From DATAAP01 sp041690495 (lineage in GTDB: Bacteria; Pseudomonadota; Alphaproteobacteria; CACIAM-22H2): DNA of 64,000 nucleotides. Positions 1 through 10,100 of the stretch are shown here, in pieces (the first letter of the stretch is position 1; every line of letters begins with the position of its first letter). The stretch lies in contig JAWLHE010000001.1 in the NCBI GenBank assembly GCA_041690495.1, positions 682,001 to 746,000 of the forward strand. The letters run 5' to 3'. The position numbers and the translations under genes were made by a program. Below the pieces are notes generated by a model. That model ran no database searches and was not told the DNA's origin. It saw only the letters and a program-made list of their open reading frames with translations.

Positions 1-477
1 GCCGAGCCACGACAGGTCGGCGGGCGGCGTCTCGGCGATGCCGGCCATGCGCAGCTGTTCGGCCTGGCTGTCGACGATGTGCATGAAGTCGCGGCCGGGG
101 TTTGCGTGCGGGTGCGAGCAGCCCGGCGCGATGCCGGACCATTCCGGCCGCTTTCCCGGTCCGAGCAGGCGGAAATAGAAGCCGCTCCGGTCTGAAGTTT
201 GCAGGTCGTAGACGCGGTCGAACCGGCCGGCGCGCAGCCGGGCGCGCAGAGTCAGCCAACCGGGCACGTTCCACAGCGACGGCCGCGCGTCGGTCAACAC
301 CGCGTCGAAATACGGTGAAGCGCCGAGCAGCGACGCGTATGGCCTCGTCGTCAGCGCGGTGATGTGCGCATCGGGGTGGTGCCGGCGAATCGCCGCCATC
401 GGCCCGAGCGCCTGGATGATATCGCCCAGCGCGCTGAGCTTGATGACGAGGATGCGCTGCACCTCTCCATCGCTCAC
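1..477 (-). CDS. GT9 heptosyltransferase-like glycosyltransferase (partial, C-terminus outside window)
   Basis: The gene runs off the left edge, so only the first 159 residues are seen. It starts with GTG at 477-475, sharing two bases with the TGA of the glycosyltransferase upstream (GTGA overlap), which implies translational coupling. The N-terminus has the glycosyltransferase family 9 opening: a hydrophobic strand and KLSALGDIIQ (residues 13-22), then a Rossmann-like alternation. Family members transfer heptose or a related sugar to the LPS inner core at the cytoplasmic face of the inner membrane. Together with the next gene it makes a two-gene LPS/core sugar unit. The donor and acceptor sugars cannot be read from the sequence. 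Confidence 0.85.
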   Translation of the reverse strand, partial: MSDGEVQRILVIKLSALGDIIQALGPMAAIRRHHPDAHITALTTRPYASLLGASPYFDAVLTDARPSLWNVPGWLTLRARLRAGRFDRVYDLQTSDRSGFYFRLLGPGKRPEWSGIAPGCSHPHANPGRDFMHIVDSQAEQLRMAGIAETPPADLSWLG

Positions 478-1721
478 GTGCGCGCAGCCCCCGCGGCTTC
501 ATGCAGGACTTCTTCGTACACCGCCAGCGTCGAGGCGCACATCTGCTCGCGGCTGAATCGCTCGCGGACATGGGCGTTGGCCGTTTCCGAGAGCTGCGTG
601 CGCTGCTCCGCCGTCAGCGACAGTGCCTCGTCGAGCGCCGCGGCCAGGGCGGCGGGATCGCCCGGCGGCACCAGCCAGCCGGTTACGCCGGGAATGACGA
701 TCTCGGGCGCGCCGCCATGGTCGGTCGCGATCACCGGCCGGCCCATCGCCTGAGCCTCGGCGATGACACGTCCGAAGGCTTCGGGATCGGTCGAGGCGTG
801 GACCACGACGTCGGCGAGCTTGAACGCGGCCGGCATGTCGCGGCACTCGTCGACCGCGCGCACCACGCCTTCCAGGCCGCGGGCACGGACCAGCTTCTCG
901 ATCTCGGCGCGATAGTTGGTGCGGCCCTGATCGGAACCCACCAGCAGGCAGCAGATGTCGCGTCGGCCGAGCTGCGCCAGCGCGTCGATCAGCACGGTCT
1001 GGCCTTTCCAGCGCGTGAGCCGGCCGGGCAGCATGATGATCGGAACGTCGTCGGGAAGGCGCCATGCGCGCGCGAGTTGCATGACGCGCTCGGCGCTGAC
1101 GCGCGCCACGTCGAAATTGCCCACGTCGATGCCCCGCGGGATGACGCGGACCAGGCTTGGCGAGATTCCGTAAGTCTCGACCACATGGCGGCCGATGAAT
1201 TCGGAGATGGCGATGACGCGGTGGCCGCGCGTCATGATCGCGTTGTACATCCGCTTGAAGCGGTTCTCGGCGTTATAGGTGCCGTGGAATGTCGTCACGA
1301 ACGGCACGCGGGCGCGCCGCGCTGCATACCATGCGCTCCAGGCCGGGGCGCGGCTGCGGGCATGGACGAGATCGACGCGGTGCCGGTCGATCACCTCTGC
1401 GAGCCGGTCGACGTTCTTGCGGATCACCAGCGGGTTCTTCGAATCGACCGGCAGAACGATATGCTTGGCGCCGGCGCGATCGAGCTCGCGCACCATCGGC
1501 CCTCCGGCGGAAACGACCACGGCCCGCCACCCGGCGCGCACGATCGCCGCGGCGATATCGACAGTGCCGCGCTCGACCCCGCCGGTTTCGAGCCGCGGCA
1601 GAACCTGAAGAATACAGGGGCCGGCGACCGCATCCGGCGCGGCTTGCCGGTCCGGTTCCGAGGGGCTGGGGGGCGTGTTAGGCTGGGTGTTCAATGTTTT
1701 TCCACCGACCGGGCGCCCCAT
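474..1721 (-). CDS. GT4 family glycosyltransferase
   Basis: About 415 residues with a GT-B fold layout. The N-terminal acceptor half contains GGVERG (residues 47-52), typical of GT4 enzymes. The C-terminal donor half has GRLTRWKG (Arg234 and Lys239 region) and the E-x7-E nucleotide-sugar motif at Glu314/Glu322. It probably adds a sugar to LPS core or another envelope glycan, in line with the coupled GT9 gene downstream. The start is uncertain. The ATG at 1721 overlaps the divergent hydrolase start at 1720 in a shared CATG. A TTG at about 1694 would leave a short gap and still keep the whole catalytic domain. Substrate unknown. Confidence 0.88.
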   Translation of the reverse strand: MGRPVGGKTLNTQPNTPPSPSEPDRQAAPDAVAGPCILQVLPRLETGGVERGTVDIAAAIVRAGWRAVVVSAGGPMVRELDRAGAKHIVLPVDSKNPLVIRKNVDRLAEVIDRHRVDLVHARSRAPAWSAWYAARRARVPFVTTFHGTYNAENRFKRMYNAIMTRGHRVIAISEFIGRHVVETYGISPSLVRVIPRGIDVGNFDVARVSAERVMQLARAWRLPDDVPIIMLPGRLTRWKGQTVLIDALAQLGRRDICCLLVGSDQGRTNYRAEIEKLVRARGLEGVVRAVDECRDMPAAFKLADVVVHASTDPEAFGRVIAEAQAMGRPVIATDHGGAPEIVIPGVTGWLVPPGDPAALAAALDEALSLTAEQRTQLSETANAHVRERFSREQMCASTLAVYEEVLHEAAGAART

Positions 1722-2493
1722 GACCGAATCCACCGCCGTCGCGACTGGTCCCGCGTTTCTCAAGTCGGGGCGGGGCGTTTCTATCGCCTATCACAGCACG
1801 TCCGGCAAGTCTCCCGGCGTTATGTTCTGCGGCGGCTTCATGTCCGACATGACGGGGGGCAAGGCCCTGGCGCTCGAAGCGTTCTGCCGCCGGCGCGGGC
1901 AGGCCTTCGTCCGGTTCGACTACGCCGGGCACGGCCAGTCATCGGGAAAGTTCGAGGATGGGACGATCGGCGACTGGACCGCGGACGCTCTGGCGGTGCT
2001 GGACGGCCTCACCAGCGGCCCTCAGGTGATCGTCGGATCGAGCATGGGCGGCTGGATCGCCCTCAACCTCGCCCTGGCGCGGCCGCACCGGGTCGCCGCA
2101 CTTGTCGGCGTCGCCGCGGCGCCCGACTTCACCGAGGACCTGATGTGGCACGAGTTCCCGCCCGAGGCGCAGATGCTGCTGGAAACCGATGGGGTGATCT
2201 ACGAACCCTCGGACTACAGCGACAAGCCCTACCCGATCACCATGAAGCTGATCCAGGAAGGTCGCGATCATCTCCTCCTGCGCGGTGACATCGCCTTCGA
2301 CCGCCCGGTGCGCCTGCTGCACGGCATGCTCGACACCGACGTACCGTGGAAGCGCTCGCTGCTGCTGGCGGAGAAGCTGCAGTCGCAGGACGTCCGCGTC
2401 ATCCTCGTCAAGGACGGCGACCACCGTCTCTCGCGCGATCAGGATCTGGAACTGCTGACGAACACCGTGAATGAATTCCTCGCTCAGGGCTGA
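1720..2493 (+). CDS. Alpha/beta hydrolase (ABHD10-like serine hydrolase)
   Basis: 257 residues, one alpha/beta-hydrolase domain. The nucleophile elbow is GSSMG (Ser108), the acid is in HGMLDTD (Asp205 or Asp207) and the histidine is in DGDH (His235). The compact layout with an early FDYAGHG motif resembles the ABHD10/mycophenolic-acyl-glucuronide-esterase group, but bacterial members have no firm substrate. I chose the ATG at 1720; an in-frame upstream codon would run deeper into the divergent glycosyltransferase. The 3' end overlaps the convergent SDR gene by 10 bases. A cytoplasmic esterase or thioesterase is the safest call. Confidence 0.85.
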   Translation: MTESTAVATGPAFLKSGRGVSIAYHSTSGKSPGVMFCGGFMSDMTGGKALALEAFCRRRGQAFVRFDYAGHGQSSGKFEDGTIGDWTADALAVLDGLTSGPQVIVGSSMGGWIALNLALARPHRVAALVGVAAAPDFTEDLMWHEFPPEAQMLLETDGVIYEPSDYSDKPYPITMKLIQEGRDHLLLRGDIAFDRPVRLLHGMLDTDVPWKRSLLLAEKLQSQDVRVILVKDGDHRLSRDQDLELLTNTVNEFLAQG

Positions 2494-3413
2494 AAGCCGG
2501 CCGGAAAGCGTGACGCGGGCGGGGGCGAGAGCAGCGCCTTCAATCCCGACCTGTAATCCGGATAGGTCAGCTTCACGCCCAGCTCGAGCTTGATGCGCGT
2601 GTTCGAGACGCGCTTGCTGTCGGTGTAGAAGCTGCGCGCCATCTCCGACATTCCCGGAGCGGCTTCGGCAAAGGGAATTTCCGGCGGCGGTTCCCTGCCC
2701 AGCAGCGCGCAGGCGTAGGCGACGACGTCCTGCGGCGGCGCCGGGTCGTCGTCGCAGACGTTGTAGACCGCACCCGGATTCGGCCGGGACATCGACGCCT
2801 CGAGCACGCCGGCGATGTCATCAACATGGATGCGGCTGAAGACCTGGCCCGGCCTGACAATGCGCTTCGCCGTGCCGCTGCGTACGGCATCGAGGGCGCT
2901 GCGGCCCGGTCCGTAGATTCCGGCAAGGCGGAACACATGGACGGGTACGCCGACCCGCAACAGGTCGAGCCATGCGCGCTCCGCATCGACCCGTGCCCGG
3001 CCGCGCGGTCCGGTCGGGTGCAGCCCGGCATTCTCGTCGACCCAATCTCCGCCACGGTCGCCGTAGACGCCGGTCGTCGAGAGGTAGCCCGCCCAGCGCA
3101 GGCCCGGCAGCGCAGCGATGTCAGGCGCATGCGTGTCGATGACCGTGTCGCCCTGCGCATCGGGCGGCACCGAACTGAGCAGATGCGTGGTGCCGGCGAG
3201 TGCGGACTTCGCATCGACGAGCGGGCGGCCGCGATCGAACAGGAACGGGACGATGCCGCGCGCGGCAAGCTCGGCGCGCCTCTCTTCCTCGCGGCAGGTG
3301 CCGGCGACGCTCCAGCCCCTGGCCTTCAGCCGCGTCGCCAGCGCCATCGCGCTGTAGCCGAGGCCGAAGACGAACAGCTTTCCCGGCAGCACTTGTCGCG
3401 GGGCGTGTCGCAT
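2484..3413 (-). CDS. NAD(P)-dependent SDR/epimerase-like protein
   Basis: 309 residues from the ATG at 3413; an extra 13 residues are possible if translation starts at 3452, but they are Arg-rich and upstream of the fold. The N-terminus carries a Rossmann nucleotide-binding turn (FGLGYSA). The middle has STTGVYG with the Tyr expected in atypical/extended SDRs. The C-terminal half matches the YeeZ-like NAD-dependent epimerase group, which lacks a defined substrate. It converges on the upstream hydrolase with a 10-base overlap, so the two messages can pair at their 3' ends. Probably a cytoplasmic oxidoreductase; function not assigned. Confidence 0.82.
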   Translation of the reverse strand: MRHAPRQVLPGKLFVFGLGYSAMALATRLKARGWSVAGTCREEERRAELAARGIVPFLFDRGRPLVDAKSALAGTTHLLSSVPPDAQGDTVIDTHAPDIAALPGLRWAGYLSTTGVYGDRGGDWVDENAGLHPTGPRGRARVDAERAWLDLLRVGVPVHVFRLAGIYGPGRSALDAVRSGTAKRIVRPGQVFSRIHVDDIAGVLEASMSRPNPGAVYNVCDDDPAPPQDVVAYACALLGREPPPEIPFAEAAPGMSEMARSFYTDSKRVSNTRIKLELGVKLTYPDYRSGLKALLSPPPASRFPAGFQP

Positions 3414-3633
3414 GGGCGCTCTTCTACCCGAAATGCGTGGCGGGTTGGCCACGGTTTATCGCCTGCGCCGTGCCCGAGCGATAACTCGCGCATCCATCGT
3501 CCATGCGGCCGATGGACCCCGCACATCCTCGGATCGTCATGCCGTAGAGGCCGGGGTCGTTCACATCGCCGGGTCCGAGGACAGGTCAGTCCGCGGATGA
3601 CGCTGAAGGGGAGAGGGCGCTAATGTCCGCGCC

Positions 3634-4449
3634 ATGTCGACCAAGCTCATCACGACCTTTGCCGTCCTTATTCTTCTGGCGCCACCAGCGTTCGCGCAGC
3701 GGAGCCAGGTGCCGCGCCTGCCGTCCGGCGTCGCGGAAGGGGCGCGTTACGACCGCTGCCTCGAACAGGCGGCGAAGGAGCCGGCCGAGGCGTTCGAGGA
3801 GGCCCTGGCGTGGGCGTCGCAAGGCGGGGCGGAGGCGGCCCGCCACTGCGCCGCGGTGGCGCTGCTCCATAACGGGCAGCCCGAGGCGGCGGCGACGCGG
3901 CTCGAGCAGCTCGCCCAGGACATGCGCCTGCACACACCGGCGCGGCGCGCCGAGGTGCTGGCGCAGGCCGGCCGCGCCTGGCTCGAGGGCCGCAACACCG
4001 CGCGCGCCGCGGCCGCTTTCACCGCGGCGCAGGAGCTGGCGCCGGAAAATCCCGAGCTGTGGATCGACCGCGCCGAGGCCTATGCCGCGGCCGAGAACTA
4101 CTGGGAAGCGATCGACGATCTCAACCGCGCGATCGAGCTCGACCGTCGCCGCGCCGACGCCCATGCGTTCCGTGCTGCGGCCTATCGCATGGTCAGCGAG
4201 ACGAGCCTGGCGATGGAGGACGCCAACCGCGCGGTCGAGCTGAACGCGCGGCTGCCCGACGGCTGGCTCGAGCGCGGTATCCTCAATCGCCTGAAGGGCA
4301 ACGTGCCTGCGGCACGGCACGACTTCCTGCAGGTTCTCGTCCTCGACCCCGAGGGCCCGGCCGGCGAGGCGGCGCGCGCCAATATCGAGCGCATGGAGCT
4401 GAAACTGGGCGACGAACCGGCTCCGGCGGCGCCGCGTCGGCGGCGATGA
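3634..4449 (+). CDS. Exported TPR-repeat protein
   Basis: 271 residues. Residues 1-21 form a clear Sec signal peptide ending AFA before Gln. The mature part is Ala/Glu/Arg-rich and helical, with at least three tetratricopeptide units between about residues 105 and 225 (alternating small and aromatic positions around WIDRAEAY and WLERG). TPR proteins are scaffolds, so a periplasmic protein-protein role is likely, but no enzyme domain is present. The C-terminus ends in a short Pro/Arg tail. It converges on the GST gene with 24 bases between the stop codons and stands alone on its strand. Confidence 0.8.
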   Translation: MSTKLITTFAVLILLAPPAFAQRSQVPRLPSGVAEGARYDRCLEQAAKEPAEAFEEALAWASQGGAEAARHCAAVALLHNGQPEAAATRLEQLAQDMRLHTPARRAEVLAQAGRAWLEGRNTARAAAAFTAAQELAPENPELWIDRAEAYAAAENYWEAIDDLNRAIELDRRRADAHAFRAAAYRMVSETSLAMEDANRAVELNARLPDGWLERGILNRLKGNVPAARHDFLQVLVLDPEGPAGEAARANIERMELKLGDEPAPAAPRRRR

Positions 4450-4473
4450 TGGTTGAGCCGCCGCCGCGGCGCG

Positions 4474-5142
4474 TCAAAAATCGAGGTCGGCGTAGTGCTT
4501 CGGTGGCGGCGCGCCGGGGATGTGGTCGGCGAGGATGGGGCGGAAGGACGGGCGCGACTTGATGCGCGCGTACCAATCCTTGGCGCCCGAGTGCTGCTCC
4601 CAGGGCACGTCGCCGAGATAGTCGAGCGCCGAGAGATGCGCCGCCGCGGCGATGTCGGCGAGCGAGAAGCGCTCGCCGGCCAGGTAGCGCCGTCGTTCGG
4701 TCAGCCAGGCGATGTAGTCGAGATGGTAGTGGATGTTCTGGTGCCCGGCGCGGATCGCCGACGAGTTCGGCTCGCCGATGCGCAGGAACCGCTTCATGAT
4801 CTTCTCGCGGTAGAGATTGTCCGACACCTCTCGCGCGAATTTCTGGTCGAACCAGGCGAGCAGGCGGCGGACCTCGCCGCGCTCGGCCGGCGTACCTGCC
4901 AGCAGCGGCTTTTCGGGATAGACTTCTTCCAGATACTCGCAGATCGCGCCCGAGTCGGCGATCGTGGTGCCGTCGTCGTCCACCAGCACGGGAACGGTGC
5001 CGGCTGCATTCATCGACAGGAAATCGGGGCGGCGCTCCCACACCTTCTCGATCTTGAGCTCGAACTCGAGGCCCTTTTCCCTGAGGGCGACGCGGATCTT
5101 GCGCGAGAAGGGGGAAAGCCAGAGATGGTAGAGCGTGCGCAC
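4474..5142 (-). CDS. Glutathione S-transferase family protein
   Basis: 222 residues, the normal GST length. The N-terminal thioredoxin-like half begins RTLYHLWLSPFSRKIR, with Ser/Pro near position 10 in the usual site of the glutathione-activating residue. The cis-Pro (GTVPVL) and the following DSGAICEYLE glutathione-binding motif are present. The helical C-terminal half includes the conserved SLADIAAAAHL motif. It likely conjugates glutathione to an electrophile, or acts as a lyase or isomerase; the substrate cannot be inferred. A partial FNR-like palindrome lies about 60 bases upstream of the start. Confidence 0.9.
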   Translation of the reverse strand: MRTLYHLWLSPFSRKIRVALREKGLEFELKIEKVWERRPDFLSMNAAGTVPVLVDDDGTTIADSGAICEYLEEVYPEKPLLAGTPAERGEVRRLLAWFDQKFAREVSDNLYREKIMKRFLRIGEPNSSAIRAGHQNIHYHLDYIAWLTERRRYLAGERFSLADIAAAAHLSALDYLGDVPWEQHSGAKDWYARIKSRPSFRPILADHIPGAPPPKHYADLDF

Positions 5143-5203
5143 GGATGTCTAATCTAGCGGGACTGCCTTACGTTGTAACTACGTTCTATGCCGTTCGCTT
5201 GAT

Positions 5204-5848
5204 CTAGATCAGCGCCAGCAGCTCCTGGGCCGCAAAGACGAGCACGACGCCGAGCGCCAGCGCTCCCGCGCCGGCGGCATGGCCGAGTGCCAGCATGAGC
5301 CCGTCGCGCGCGATCATGCCGAGCGCCATCAGCACCAGCGCCGCGGCGGGCGCCATCGGATAGAGCGGCAGCGGCAATGCAAGCAGAAACGCCTGGACGA
5401 GTGCTGCCGCGCCGGTCCAGCGGTGGCCGGTGAGGCGCGTGAGCCAGCCCAGCCGCGGCCGCAGCATCCGGTCGAGCCGCGCGATCGCCGGCAGGGCTCG
5501 GACGATCATGCGCGTGAAGGTATGGCGACGCATGCTCAGCCGCGCCATCCGCGCCGGCATCCACGGACGCGTGCGGCCCAGCATCATCTGCGCCGCGATC
5601 ACGATCGCCGGCAGGCCGAAGATGGTCGAGAAGCCCGGCATGCTCGGCCCCGGCGTGAAATTGGGCGCGGCCAGGAGCAGCAGGACGAATCCGTAAGCGC
5701 GGTGGTCCAGGCTCGACAGGATCTCGCCCAGGGTCAGCCGCTCCTCCTCCGAGTGGCTGCCGATCCGCCGCAGCACCGTCTCGATCGAATCCTCCGGCGC
5801 GCGCTCGCCCTTGGGCAGGGGGACCGGGTTGATTCGGGGAGCGCTCAA
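5204..5848 (-). CDS. ExoD-family exopolysaccharide synthesis membrane protein
   Basis: 214 residues. The order of motifs is that of the ExoD family: a soluble N-terminal stretch (LGEILSSLDHRAYG), then a hydrophobic segment with APNFTPGPSMPGFST, then further membrane segments and a C-terminal LVQAFLLALPLPLYPMAP block. ExoD was named for an exopolysaccharide and alkali-sensitivity phenotype in rhizobia, but its molecular activity is unknown. It sits in the inner membrane. No exopolysaccharide polymerase genes are adjacent, so its role here is open. Start ATG 5848. Confidence 0.85.
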   Translation of the reverse strand: MSAPRINPVPLPKGERAPEDSIETVLRRIGSHSEEERLTLGEILSSLDHRAYGFVLLLLAAPNFTPGPSMPGFSTIFGLPAIVIAAQMMLGRTRPWMPARMARLSMRRHTFTRMIVRALPAIARLDRMLRPRLGWLTRLTGHRWTGAAALVQAFLLALPLPLYPMAPAAALVLMALGMIARDGLMLALGHAAGAGALALGVVLVFAAQELLALI

Positions 5849-6122
5849 CCGCGGCTCCGGGACCCGTCCGGGTCCGCCGCCCTCGCCTGGAATGCCGCTT
5901 GCGTGCTCCCGGGACTATGGCTGCGTCTTGCCGCACCGGACCATAAGACACCGGCGGAGCGCCAGACGCTCCCGCACGGCATCAGGCGCGCAAGATTACT
6001 GCGGCGGGGGCCCGTATTCTCTATGCTGCGCGGCATATAGGTCGCTGTTAATCGAGCGCTAATCTGGAGTATATATTGCCCGGCGTTCCTCAGATGCGAA
6101 ACGTGACCAGCACGGAGACGGC
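5849..6122. other. Divergent intergenic region between exoD-like gene and RND operon
   Basis: 274 bases without a convincing gene. The right half (about 6025-6080) is the least GC-rich part and is the likely promoter zone for the efflux operon, but I find no -35/-10 pair good enough to call. No regulator gene is next to the pump. Confidence 0.4.
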
Positions 6123-7190
6123 ATGCGCTGGCTGATTGCAATAGCGCTCGTCCTGACCGTGGCCGGCGCTTCGGCCTGGTATCTGCTCGGCGATCGCGGG
6201 GCCGGCACGCTGGCGGCCGTCAAGTCGCCGACGGGTCCGGCCGCGATCACCGTCGAGGCCGCGCCGGTGAAGCTCAGCGCCGTCCGCCGCCAGATCGAGG
6301 CGGTCGGCAGCCTGCGCTCCAACGAGTCCGTGATCATCCGGCCCGAAATTGCCGGCCGCATCACCGAGATCCTGTTCGACGAGGGCGAGCGGGTGCGCAA
6401 GGGCACGCCGCTGTTCCGGCTCGACGCCGCGATCGCCCGCGCCCAGCTCGAACAGGCGAGGGCGAGCCTGGTGCTCAGCAAGGCCAATCACGAGCGCGCC
6501 GAGGATCTCTACCGCCGCGGCGCCGGCACGCAGCGCGCCCGCGACGAGGCGGTCTCCAAGCTCCGTGCCGACGAGGCTTCGGTAGCGCTCGCCCAGGCGA
6601 CTCTCGACAAGGCGACTCTGCTGGCGCCGTTCGATGGCATCATCGGCCTGCGCAAGGTCAGCATCGGCGACTACGTCAATCCGGGCCAGGATCTGGTGAA
6701 CCTCGAGAACATCGAGCAGCTCAAGGTCGATTTCCGCGTGCCGGAGATCTACTCGATGCAGCTGAAGGTCGGCCAGACGGTGCGGATCAACCTCGATGCG
6801 ATTCCCGACAGCTCTTACGAGGGCACGGTATACGCGATCGATCCCGCCTACGACCCCAATGGCCGCGCCATCATCCTGCGCGCCCGGCTGCCCAACAGCG
6901 ACGGCAACCTGCGCTCCGGCATGTTCGCGCGCGTGACACTTCTCGTCGACGAGCGCGAGCAGGCGATCGTCGTGCCGGAAACGGCGCTGGTGCCGGTCGG
7001 CCGCGACCAGTTCATCTACCGTGTGGTCGAAGGCAAGGCGGTCCTGACCAAAGTCGTGATCGGACAGCGCCGCAAGGGCCAGGTCGAGATCGTCGAAGGC
7101 CTGGCGCACGATGCCGTGATCGTCACCGAGGGCGCCGTCAAGCTGCGCGACGGCGCCACCGTCCGCACAGTGTCGCCGCGGCAAGCCTGA
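6123..7190 (+). CDS. RND efflux pump periplasmic adaptor (HlyD/MFP family)
   Basis: 355 residues. The N-terminal hydrophobic helix anchors it in the inner membrane. Next come a split biotinyl-lipoyl domain, a coiled-coil hairpin rich in Ala/Glu/Arg (about residues 95-160) and a beta-barrel domain (FRVPEIYSMQLKVGQ). This is the bridge between an RND pump and an outer-membrane channel. The permease starts 4 bases after its stop, so the pair is one operon. No outer-membrane factor is encoded nearby, so the complex probably borrows a TolC-type channel from elsewhere. Start ATG 6123. Confidence 0.93.
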   Translation: MRWLIAIALVLTVAGASAWYLLGDRGAGTLAAVKSPTGPAAITVEAAPVKLSAVRRQIEAVGSLRSNESVIIRPEIAGRITEILFDEGERVRKGTPLFRLDAAIARAQLEQARASLVLSKANHERAEDLYRRGAGTQRARDEAVSKLRADEASVALAQATLDKATLLAPFDGIIGLRKVSIGDYVNPGQDLVNLENIEQLKVDFRVPEIYSMQLKVGQTVRINLDAIPDSSYEGTVYAIDPAYDPNGRAIILRARLPNSDGNLRSGMFARVTLLVDEREQAIVVPETALVPVGRDQFIYRVVEGKAVLTKVVIGQRRKGQVEIVEGLAHDAVIVTEGAVKLRDGATVRTVSPRQA

Positions 7191-7193
7191 TCC

Positions 7194-10100
7194 ATGGTCC
7201 TTTCCGACCTCTGCATCCGCCGGCCGGTCTTCGCGACCGTCCTCAGCCTCGTCGTCATCCTCGTCGGCGTAGTCTCGTTCACCCGTCTCACGGTGCGCGA
7301 ATACCCGAACATCGACCGGCCGGTGGTCCTGGTGGAAACGATCTGGCGCGGCGCCAGCGCCCAGGTCCTCGAGAGCCAGGTCACGCGCGTGCTCGAGGAA
7401 TCGATCGCGGGCATCGAGGGCATCGACTACATCCGCTCGATCACGCGGCAGGAGCGCAGCCTCGTCGTCGTCCAGTTCCAGCTCACGCGCAACCAGGACA
7501 CCGCGGCCGCCGACGTGCGCGACCGCGTCGGCCGGGTCCGCGGCCGGCTCCCCGACGAGATCGAGGAGCCGGTCATCTCGAAGTCCGAGGCCGACGCGCA
7601 GCCGATCATGTATCTGGCGTTCTCGTCGGACCGGCACTCGGCCCTCGAGATCACCGATTTCGCCGACCGCGTGGTGAAGGACCGGCTGCAGTCGATCACC
7701 GGTGTCGCCGAGGCGCGCATCTTCGGCGAACGCCGCTACGCCATGCGCATCTGGCTCGATTCGGCGCGGCTGGCCGCGTACAACCTGACTCCGCAGGACG
7801 TCGAGAACGCGCTGCGCGCGCAGAACGTCGAAGTGCCGGCGGGACGCATCGAGAGCCGCGACATGGAGTTCACGGTCCTCTCGGAAACCGACCTGCGCCT
7901 GCCCGACCAGTTCGGCGCCATCATCGTCAAGGACGCGTCGGGGTATCCGGTGCGCCTGCGCGACCTGGCGCGGATCGAGCTCGGCCCGGTCGACGAGCGC
8001 GTAGCGGTCCGCTTCAACGGCAAGAGCGCGGTCTCGCTCGGCATCGTCAAGCAAGCCGTTGCCAACCCGCTCGACATCTCGCGGAGCGTGCGCGAGGAGC
8101 TGCCGCTTATCCGCGACAACCTGCCGGACGGCATGAGCGTCGAGGTCGCCTATGACAGCTCGGTCTTCATCCAGGCCTCGATCGATTCCGTTTACTGGAC
8201 GATCGGCGAGGCGGTCCTGCTCGTCGTCATCGTCGTGTTCCTGTTCCTGCGCTCCATCCGCGCGACGCTGATCCCGATCGTCACGATTCCGGCCTCGCTG
8301 ATGGGCGGTTTCGCGATCATGTATGCGCTCGGCTTCTCGGTAAATACGCTGACTCTGCTGGCGATGGTTCTGGCGATCGGCCTGGTCGTCGACGACGCCA
8401 TCGTCGTCCTCGAGAACATCTACCGGCATATCGAGGAAGGCATGTCGCCGATGGCGGCGGCATTCCGCGGCAGCAAGGAGATCGGCTTCGCCGTCATCGC
8501 CATGACCCTGACGCTTGCCGCGGTCTACGCGCCGATCGGGTTCATGTCGGGCACGACCGGAAAGCTCTTCACCGAATTCGCCTGGGCGCTGGCCGGTTCG
8601 GTGGTCATATCGGGCTTCGTGGCGCTGACCCTGACGCCGATGATGTGCTCGCGCCTGCTGCGCCACCAGCCGAGTCACAGCTTTCTCTACAACCTCGTCG
8701 AGCGCGCCCTGGTCGGGCTCACCAGAGGCTACAGCTCGGCGCTCCGCGCCGTGCTGCGGGTCCGGATCGTCGTGGTCCTGATCGGGCTGGCCGTGGCCGG
8801 CAGCAGCTATTTCATCTTCACTACGATCAAGCCCGAGCTTTCGCCGGTCGAGGATCGCGGCACCATCATCAGCTTCTTCATCGGCCCGGAGGGTGCCACC
8901 ATCAACTTCATGGACCGCTACGCGCGGCGCATGGAGACGATCTTCCAGAAGATCCCCGAGGCGGAAGCCTACTTCGTCGTGTCGGGCCGCCCGACGCTGT
9001 CTCAGGGCATTGCGTTCACGCGGCTGGCGCCGTGGGGCGAGCGCGAGCGCAAGCAGCAGGCGATCGTCGAATCGCTCGGCCCCGAGATGGCGGCGCTCCC
9101 CGGGGTGCGCGCCTTCGCGACCAACCCGCCGTCGCTCGGCCAAGGCGCCAGCTCGAAGCCGGTGTGGATCACCATCCAGGCGTCGGTGCCGCCCGAGGAG
9201 CTCAACCGGATGGTAGAGGCGGTGTTGCTCGAAGCCGAGAAGCAGCCTTCGCTCGCCAACCTGGAGACCCGGCTCAAGCTCAACGTGCCCGAGATCAAGG
9301 TTCAGGTGAACCGGGACAAGGCCGCCGATGTCGGCGCGCCGGTGGAGACGATCGGTCGCACGCTCGAGACCATGCTCGGCGGCCGCCAGGTCACGCGCTT
9401 CAAGCAGAACGGCAAGCAGTACGACGTCATCGTCCAGGTCGCGGATGTCGATCGCACCAATCCCGACGACCTCTCGAAGATCTACGTGCGCGGCGGCAGC
9501 GGGCAGATGATCCAGCTCTCGAATCTCGTCGACGTGCGCGAATCGGTGGCGCCGCGCGAATTGACCCGGATGGGCCAGATGAGCGCTGCCGACATTCAGG
9601 CAAACGTCGCCCCCGGCTATTCGCAGGGCGAAGCGCTCGAGGCGCTGGAGCAAGCCGCGCGCCGGGTGCTGCCGGCGGCTGTGCAGATCGACTATATCGG
9701 CACGTCGCGCGAGTACAAGCAGGCCTCGGCCGACATCTATTTCACCTTCCTGCTGGCTCTGCTGTTCATCTATCTGGTTCTGTCGGCGCAGTTCGAGAGC
9801 TTCATCGATCCGCTCATCATCATGATGACCGTCCCGCTGTCGATGACCGGCGCGCTGCTCGCCCTCAAGCTCGGCGGCGGGACGATGAACATCTACAGCC
9901 AGGTCGGGCTGGTGACTCTGGTTGGCCTGATCACCAAGCACGGAATCCTGATTGTCGAGTTCTCCAACCAGCTCCAGGAGCAGGGCAAATCGCGGCTCGA
10001 CGCGGTGGTAGAGGCGGCGGCGCTGCGACTGCGGCCGATCCTGATGACCACCGCGGCGATGGTGCTGGGCGCCACGCCGCTGGCGATGGCGGTCGGCGCG

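Noticed and set aside
6090..9941. A 1283-codon open frame on the minus strand opposite the RND operon
   Set aside because: It mirrors codon positions of a clear GC-rich gene pair on the plus strand. The translation is His/Asp/Arg-rich with no domain and no ribosome site.
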